DNA of 61,597 nt, taken from the NCBI RefSeq assembly GCF_004120195.1, contig NZ_SCHN01000028.1:1-61597 (forward strand), in the 5' to 3' direction. The stretch is from Enterovibrio baiacu. GTDB taxonomy: Bacteria; Pseudomonadota; Gammaproteobacteria; Enterobacterales; Vibrionaceae. The translations under genes and the position numbers were made by a program. The notes under the pieces were generated by a model. The model worked only from the letters and a program-made list of their open reading frames with translations, was not told where the DNA came from and searched no databases. Below, piece by piece: positions 56,805 to 61,597 of this stretch (positions are counted from its first letter, which is position 1; each line of letters begins with the position of its first letter).

Positions 56805-57896
56805 TTGAACAAAGTCATTACCCTAGAAGTATCGCTGGAACCAGCTGATAATTCACGCCTAGCCAGCCTTTGCGGCCCATTCGATGACAACATCAAGCAA
56901 CTAGAACGCCGCCTAGGTGTCGAAATTAATCGCCGAAGCCATCAATTCTCCGTCGTTGGCAAAGAACACACCGCCACTGCCGCTATTGATATTCTGAAAA
57001 CGCTTTACGTTGAAACTGCACCCGTCAAAAACCGAACGCCGGATTTAGAGCCAGAGCAAGTTCACTTAGCGATCAAAGAAAGTGGCGTGCTCGAACAAAC
57101 CGTTGAATCGTCGATTCCTTACGGAAAAGAAATCAACATCAAGACCAAAAAAGGCGTGATTAAGCCGCGTACACCCAACCAAGCGCAATACATTGCGAAC
57201 ATGGTGACGCACGACATCACCTTTGGTGTTGGCCCTGCCGGTACAGGTAAAACTTACCTTGCGGTCGCTGCTGCGGTTGATGCACTTGAGCGCCAAGAAA
57301 TCCGTCGAATCTTGCTGACACGCCCAGCGGTTGAAGCGGGTGAAAAACTGGGTTTCTTACCGGGTGATTTGAGCCAAAAGGTCGACCCTTATCTGCGCCC
57401 ACTTTACGATGCCCTGTTTGAAATGCTGGGTTTTGAGCGCGTAGAGAAGCTGATCGAGCGTAATGTCATTGAAGTAGCACCACTGGCTTACATGCGTGGG
57501 CGCACACTGAACGATGCGTTCATCATTCTGGATGAAAGCCAGAACACCACCGTAGAACAAATGAAAATGTTCCTCACGCGCATTGGCTTTAACAGCCGCG
57601 CGGTCATTACGGGTGACGTGACGCAAATCGATTTACCACGAAATACCCGTTCAGGTCTTCGCCACGCCATTGAGGTATTGGCCGACGTGAACGAAATTAG
57701 CTTTAACTTTTTCCAAGCCGATGATGTTGTTCGCCACCCAGTCGTAGCGCGCATTGTTCTCGCTTATGAGGCTTGGGAAGCGGAAGACGCAAAAGCGCGT
57801 AAACATGCCGAAGAGCGTCGTCGACTAGAGCGTGAAGCTGCACTTAGCGCAGTGTCACACTCAGATGAAAAGCCATCAGAAGAGAAGCAACCTTAA
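56805..57896 (+). CDS. ybeZ: PhoH-family ATPase YbeZ
   Basis: 363 residues from a TTG at 56805, chosen because GAGGA lies 5 nt upstream and the resulting start (L/M-N-K-V-I-T-L-E) fits the family; a longer ATG frame from 56709 runs through the upstream hairpins. The N-terminal part (about 1-110) is KH-like (RRLGVEINRRSHQFSVVGKE). Walker A is GPAGTGKTYLAVAAA and Walker B ILDESQNTTVEQMK. It acts with YbeY in rRNA maturation; the mechanism is not fully known. Confidence 0.94.
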   Translation: MNKVITLEVSLEPADNSRLASLCGPFDDNIKQLERRLGVEINRRSHQFSVVGKEHTATAAIDILKTLYVETAPVKNRTPDLEPEQVHLAIKESGVLEQTVESSIPYGKEINIKTKKGVIKPRTPNQAQYIANMVTHDITFGVGPAGTGKTYLAVAAAVDALERQEIRRILLTRPAVEAGEKLGFLPGDLSQKVDPYLRPLYDALFEMLGFERVEKLIERNVIEVAPLAYMRGRTLNDAFIILDESQNTTVEQMKMFLTRIGFNSRAVITGDVTQIDLPRNTRSGLRHAIEVLADVNEISFNFFQADDVVRHPVVARIVLAYEAWEAEDAKARKHAEERRRLEREAALSAVSHSDEKPSEEKQP

Positions 57897-58361
57897 ATGC
57901 AATACTATGTCGACCTACAAGTCGCAACGCAAAACGAAGAAAAACTGCCGTCGGAAGAACAACTTCAGACCTGGTTTCAACAAGCGGTGAAATCTTTTCG
58001 CGAACAAGCGGAAGTGACCATTCGTATCGTTGATGAGTTTGAAAGCCAAAGTCTAAACCGTGACTATCGCGGCAAGGACAAACCAACGAATGTATTGTCA
58101 TTTCCTTTTGAAGCTCCTCCTGGTGTAGAGTTAGATCTGCTAGGCGACCTGATTATTTGCCGTCAGGTTGTAGAAGAAGAAGCAAAAGAACAGAATAAAG
58201 ACCTGTTTGCCCACTGGGCCCACATGGTTGTACACGGCAGTCTCCATCTGCTAGGTTATGACCATATTGATGATGAAGAAGCGGAAGAAATGGAATCTCT
58301 CGAGATTTCGATTATGAATGCGCTTGAGTTTCCGAACCCATACGCAGCCGACTTCATCTAA
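57897..58361 (+). CDS. ybeY: Endoribonuclease YbeY (16S rRNA maturation)
   Basis: 154 residues. The metal-binding signature is [20 protein letters not shown] (H-x3-H-x5-H), and the conserved N-terminal part includes [15 protein letters not shown]. YbeY processes the 3' end of 16S rRNA and helps ribosome quality control. It starts directly after the ybeZ stop. Confidence 0.97.
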   Translation: MQYYVDLQVATQNEEKLPSEEQLQTWFQQAVKSFREQAEVTIRIVDEFESQSLNRDYRGKDKPTNVLSFPFEAPPGVELDLLGDLIICRQVVEEEAKEQNKDLFAHWAHMVVHGSLHLLGYDHIDDEEAEEMESLEISIMNALEFPNPYAADFI

Positions 58362-58385
58362 TTTAACGTTGTAAATATTGAGACA

Positions 58386-59252
58386 ATGAACGAAGACAAC
58401 TCACAAAGCTCTGACGGTCCGAGTAGAAAGACCTTCTTCGAACGCCTTGGTCAAATCTTTCAGGGAGACCCGAAAGACCGCCAGGAATTAGTAGATGTAT
58501 TCCGTGATTCGGAACAGAACGATCTAATCGATCACGAAACACGGGACATGCTAGAAGGCGTAATGCAAATCTCTGAGATGCGCATTCGCGATATCATGAT
58601 TCCACGTTCGCAGATGGTGACCATCGAACGCGCACAACCTCTCGAGGAAATCATTAACGTTATCAACGATGCCCAGCATTCTCGCTACCCGGTAATCAGT
58701 GATGACAAAGACCATGTTGAAGGCATTTTGCTAGCGAAAGATTTACTTCGCTACTTGATCCGTGACAGCGAACCGTTCGACATCGACAAGGTGATCCGCC
58801 CTGCCGTTGTTGTCCCGGAAAGCAAGCGTGTTGACCGACTCCTCAAAGAGTTTCAGGAAGAACGCTACCACATGGCCATTGTTGTCGATGAATTCGGTGG
58901 TGTATCTGGCGTTGTAACCATTGAAGATATTCTCGAAGAAATCGTCGGCGATATTGAAGATGAATATGACGACGATGAAGAGCAAGAAATCCGCCAGTTG
59001 AGCAAACACACCTTTGCGGTGAAGGCGCTCACAACACTGGAAGATTTTAACGAGAAATTTGGCTCTCAATTTAATGACGATGACATCGACACCATTGGTG
59101 GATTGGTGATGACCAGCTTTGGTCACCTGCCAACACGTGGTGAAGAAGTCGACATCGAAAACTTCCACTTCAAAGTGACAGCAGCCGACAGTCGACGCGT
59201 TATCCAATTGCAGGTTACTATTCCAGACACTACTGCAGAGGAAACGGCATAA
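58386..59252 (+). CDS. ybeX: CBS-pair/CorC_HlyC protein YbeX (CorC)
   Basis: 288 residues. Two CBS motifs (about 65-185: [30 protein letters not shown] block, and [20 protein letters not shown]) are followed by a C-terminal CorC_HlyC domain. The acidic loop [19 protein letters not shown] lies between them. CorC was linked to magnesium and cobalt efflux, and YbeX to ribosome metabolism. It is the fourth gene of the miaB operon. Confidence 0.95.
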   Translation: MNEDNSQSSDGPSRKTFFERLGQIFQGDPKDRQELVDVFRDSEQNDLIDHETRDMLEGVMQISEMRIRDIMIPRSQMVTIERAQPLEEIINVINDAQHSRYPVISDDKDHVEGILLAKDLLRYLIRDSEPFDIDKVIRPAVVVPESKRVDRLLKEFQEERYHMAIVVDEFGGVSGVVTIEDILEEIVGDIEDEYDDDEEQEIRQLSKHTFAVKALTTLEDFNEKFGSQFNDDDIDTIGGLVMTSFGHLPTRGEEVDIENFHFKVTAADSRRVIQLQVTIPDTTAEETA

Positions 59253-59259
59253 TCGTCAC

Positions 59260-60810
59260 ATGCTAAACGTTCAAACTTTTAAGCGGCCCCAAGCATTCAA
59301 GCGGATCTTCGGGGCCGCTTTTTCTGGTGCGCTCGCGACACTGGCATTCGCCCCGTATTCATTTTGGCCAGCCATGCTGGTTTCTTTGGTTCTGTTGTTC
59401 CTGCTTCTCCATAAGCAATCGCCTAAAAGTGCTGCGCTCATTGGATTCAGCTGGGGGATGGGGCAATTCTCAACGGGCATCGGTTGGGTATATGTGGTCA
59501 TCGAGCAATTCGGTGGGCTACCTACCGCCGTCGGATTGATTCTCATCGGCTTACTCATCGCCTATCTTGCGCTTTTCCCCGCGCTCTTTGGCTACTTACT
59601 CCAACGTATTCAACTTCCTTTGGCACAATCGTACTTGTTGCTTGCCCCTTCGCTGTGGCTACTCATCGATTGGTTCAGAGGATGGTTCTTAACGGGCTTC
59701 CCGTGGCTCTGGCCGGGTTACAGCCAAATAGACAGTCCACTCGCCGCCTTTGCCCCTATGTTTGGCGTACAGGGCATTACATTGGCTGTTGTGGTCATTG
59801 CGGCTGCAATTGCCCTCACCTTGCTGAGTCGAAAAGCGACCATGCTACTCCCCGCACTTGTCGTGGCAGTGGTTGCTGTTGTTTCAGGCCAAATACAATG
59901 GGTGCAAGAAACCGGAAAAACGGTAGATGTGGCCATGGTGCAAGGAAATGTCCCTCAAGAGCTGAAATGGTTGCCAAGCCAACGCTGGCCGACCTTATTG
60001 AGCTACCAAGACATGACGCGCCAAAACTGGGATGCAGACATTGTGATCTGGCCTGAAGCGGCGATTCCAGCCCTTGAGCGCGATCTTCCTGATTTCTTGG
60101 CAAGGCTTGATGCTGCCGCACGGAACAATGATTCTGCCATCATCGCTGGCGTTTTAGATCAAAACTCACAAGGGCAGTTCTACAACAACGTGATCACCTT
60201 GGGTGATAACGGCACGGAAGGTTACAGCTATCCGGCTGCCGAGAGCTACAGTAAACACCACTTACTGGTGTTCGGGGAGTTTGTGCCGTTTGCTGACATT
60301 CTGCGCCCGCTTGCGCCATTGTTTAATTTGCCGATGTCATCCTTTAGCCGTGGTGAGTACACACAGCCAAACATTGATGCCAAGGGCTACCAACTGGCAC
60401 CTGCCATTTGTTATGAAATTGCCTTTAGCGATCAGGTTCGTCACAGCCTGACGCCAGATTCCGATTTCATTCTAACGCTCTCAAACGACACATGGTTTGG
60501 CACCTCCATTGGCCCTCACCAGCACCTAGAAATCGCGCAGATGCGAGCACTTGAGAACGGCAAGCCCGTGCTTCGTGCTACCAACACAGGGCTGACTGCT
60601 GCGATTGACTACAAAGGTCAAATCATTGAGCAGATCCCGCAGTTCGAAACGGTCGTCCTGCGCACCGACATCGCCACAACGAATGGACAAACGCCTTATA
60701 CCCGCTTCGGCGATTGGCCGCTGTACCTGTGGATTGTGCTTTCTGGTATTGCACTTCTTGTGATGCGCCGAGCTCAACACGCAACAACTGTTGGCGAGTC
60801 GCAAAAATAA
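59260..60810 (+). CDS. lnt: Apolipoprotein N-acyltransferase
   Basis: 516 residues. An N-terminal set of about six to seven hydrophobic segments is followed by a periplasmic nitrilase-like domain. The catalytic Glu is in IVIWPEAAIPALERD, and the Cys in QLAPAICYEIAF, with the RGEYTQPN block between. Lnt adds the third acyl chain to lipoproteins, which the lipoproteins in this window (MetQ, LolB, UshA and the TRAP protein) would need. It starts 8 nt after ybeX. Confidence 0.97.
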   Translation: MLNVQTFKRPQAFKRIFGAAFSGALATLAFAPYSFWPAMLVSLVLLFLLLHKQSPKSAALIGFSWGMGQFSTGIGWVYVVIEQFGGLPTAVGLILIGLLIAYLALFPALFGYLLQRIQLPLAQSYLLLAPSLWLLIDWFRGWFLTGFPWLWPGYSQIDSPLAAFAPMFGVQGITLAVVVIAAAIALTLLSRKATMLLPALVVAVVAVVSGQIQWVQETGKTVDVAMVQGNVPQELKWLPSQRWPTLLSYQDMTRQNWDADIVIWPEAAIPALERDLPDFLARLDAAARNNDSAIIAGVLDQNSQGQFYNNVITLGDNGTEGYSYPAAESYSKHHLLVFGEFVPFADILRPLAPLFNLPMSSFSRGEYTQPNIDAKGYQLAPAICYEIAFSDQVRHSLTPDSDFILTLSNDTWFGTSIGPHQHLEIAQMRALENGKPVLRATNTGLTAAIDYKGQIIEQIPQFETVVLRTDIATTNGQTPYTRFGDWPLYLWIVLSGIALLVMRRAQHATTVGESQK

Positions 60811-60853
60811 GAGCAAACATCCCTGAAATTACCGTGTCCTACGTTACATTGAT

Positions 60854-60886
60854 GCTGAGGTTGAAAGGCAACCTCAGTCTTCTTTG
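60854..60886 (+). terminator. Possible terminator of the miaB-lnt operon
   Basis: gctgaggttg and caacctcagt (about 10 bp) with a 5-nt loop, followed by TCTTCTTT; the T-run is interrupted, so it may be leaky. Confidence 0.6.
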
Positions 60887-60919
60887 AGCGGCTTTTTAGC
60901 ACCAGACACGGAGATTCTC

Positions 60920-61504
60920 ATGCGCGCCTTAGCTCGATACGTTTCACTTTTCTCACTGCTTTTCACCACCATCTTCTTCACGCCTGCGCAGGCTGCGGAA
61001 CCGTCGGCTGAGTTATTTGCAGACACCCGCGCGGCTCTCGCGAACTTCCATCGCTTCGATCCTGTTAAACCGTTTTTCGAAAAAGCCTATGGATACGCGG
61101 TCTTTCCGTCTGTGGGCAAAGGCGGGTTCTGGATTGGTGGGGCTTATGGCAATGGCCTTGTCTACCAAGGCAACCAAACCGTTGCGGAAGCTGAGCTTAT
61201 TCAGGTGTCGATTGGCTTAACCTTCGGCGGACAGGCCTTTAGCGAGATTTTGTTTTTCGAAGATAAAGAAACATTCGACAGCTTCATGTCGGGAAGTTTT
61301 GAACTCGGCGCACAAGCCTCAGCCACCGCGTTAACGGAAGGTGCAGCCGCACATGTCGGCACAACAGGCACCTCCGCCAGCGCTGGAAACGTTCAATCAA
61401 AAGCGTATTACATCAATGGCGTCGCCATTTTCACACAAGCCAAAGGCGGGTTAATGCTGGAAGCCGCACTTGCCGGTCAGACATTTAACATCGCGCGGTT
61501 TTAG
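60920..61504 (+). CDS. Periplasmic SYLF-domain (Ysc84-like) protein
   Basis: 194 residues from the ATG at 60920, preceded by GGAG 6 nt upstream. A signal peptide (MRALARYVSLFSLLFTTIFF, cleaved after AQA) leads to the SYLF domain: FEKAYGYAVFPSVGKGGFWI, GGAYGNGLVYQ and LTFGGQAFSEILFFEDKETF, ending AKGGLMLEAALAGQTFNIARF-like. Such proteins bind phospholipid in related systems. The bacterial role is unknown. A heptamer tandem repeat begins 18 bp after the stop. Confidence 0.87.
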   Translation: MRALARYVSLFSLLFTTIFFTPAQAAEPSAELFADTRAALANFHRFDPVKPFFEKAYGYAVFPSVGKGGFWIGGAYGNGLVYQGNQTVAEAELIQVSIGLTFGGQAFSEILFFEDKETFDSFMSGSFELGAQASATALTEGAAAHVGTTGTSASAGNVQSKAYYINGVAIFTQAKGGLMLEAALAGQTFNIARF

Positions 61505-61522
61505 GGGATAAGAACGAAGAGC

Positions 61523-61597
61523 GGTACTGGGTACTGGGTACTGGGTACTGGGTACTGGGTACTGGGTACTGGGTACTGGGTACTGGGTACTGGGTAC
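61523..61597. repeat. Heptamer tandem repeat (GGTACTG)n, reaching the window edge
   Basis: More than ten perfect units of GGTACTG, 75 bp in view, run off the right edge without variation. The unit contains the palindrome GTAC. Its full length and downstream gene cannot be seen. Confidence 0.97.

Overview
The window looks like a chromosomal segment of a marine gammaproteobacterium of the Vibrionaceae; Enterovibrio, Grimontia and Photobacterium are the kind of relatives I would test first. This is inferred from protein sequences and from gene order (ybbO/tesA/ybbA/ybbP, hemA-prfA-prmC-sirB2-sirB1-kdsA, lolB-ispE-prs-pth-ychF, ubiF-miaB-ybeZ-ybeY-ybeX-lnt). No database search was possible. Most of the window is ordinary chromosomal backbone, with a few accessory or poorly understood loci.

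Left part (1-9.1 kb): the 5' end of an IS3-type transposase gene at the window edge, then a hybrid histidine kinase divergent from a receiver-HD-GYP c-di-GMP phosphodiesterase, a LysE-type exporter, and a three-gene TRAP transporter of the 2-oxo acid/monocarboxylate type. 9-18.8 kb: a PepSY membrane protein with a DUF2946-like partner, the methionine ABC importer metNIQ behind a MetJ operator, a TauE/SafE permease with an Rdx (SelW-like) protein, a tightly overlapped DUF1538-DUF1538-PII-like-CBS operon, and yfcH.

18.8-31 kb: ybbP-ybbA back to back with tesA-ybbO (start codons overlapping in one CATG), ybbN, an alpha/beta hydrolase, and a copper module (cueR divergent from copA, with two very small ORFs and a DUF411 protein after copA), then a TraB/GumN protein. 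31.3-32.1 kb: a tRNA-Pro array of three intact and three decayed copies on the minus strand. 32.2-40.6 kb: DUF3149 protein, smrA, the ybaK-lprI-lysE operon, a UshA/NutA-type nucleotidase lipoprotein, an NhaC-family carrier with tandem met boxes (predicted methionine transporter MetT), and a chemoreceptor with a sigma-28 promoter.

40.7-61.6 kb: kdsA/sirB1/sirB2/prmC/prfA/hemA, lolB/ispE/prs, pth/ychF, an eight-gene tRNA operon (Met-Leu-Gln-Met-Leu-Leu-Leu-Gln), selO, ubiF, and miaB-ybeZ-ybeY-ybeX-lnt, then a SYLF-domain protein and a (GGTACTG)n tandem repeat running off the right edge.

The strongest candidate for an undescribed system is the operon at 15374-17653: two paralogous DUF1538 membrane proteins, each with what looks like an internal duplication, coupled by overlapping start and stop codons to a PII-like signalling protein and a CBS-pair protein. 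Secondary leads are the small ORFs after copA, two stand-alone single-helix peptides, and the alternating intact/decayed tRNA-Pro array.
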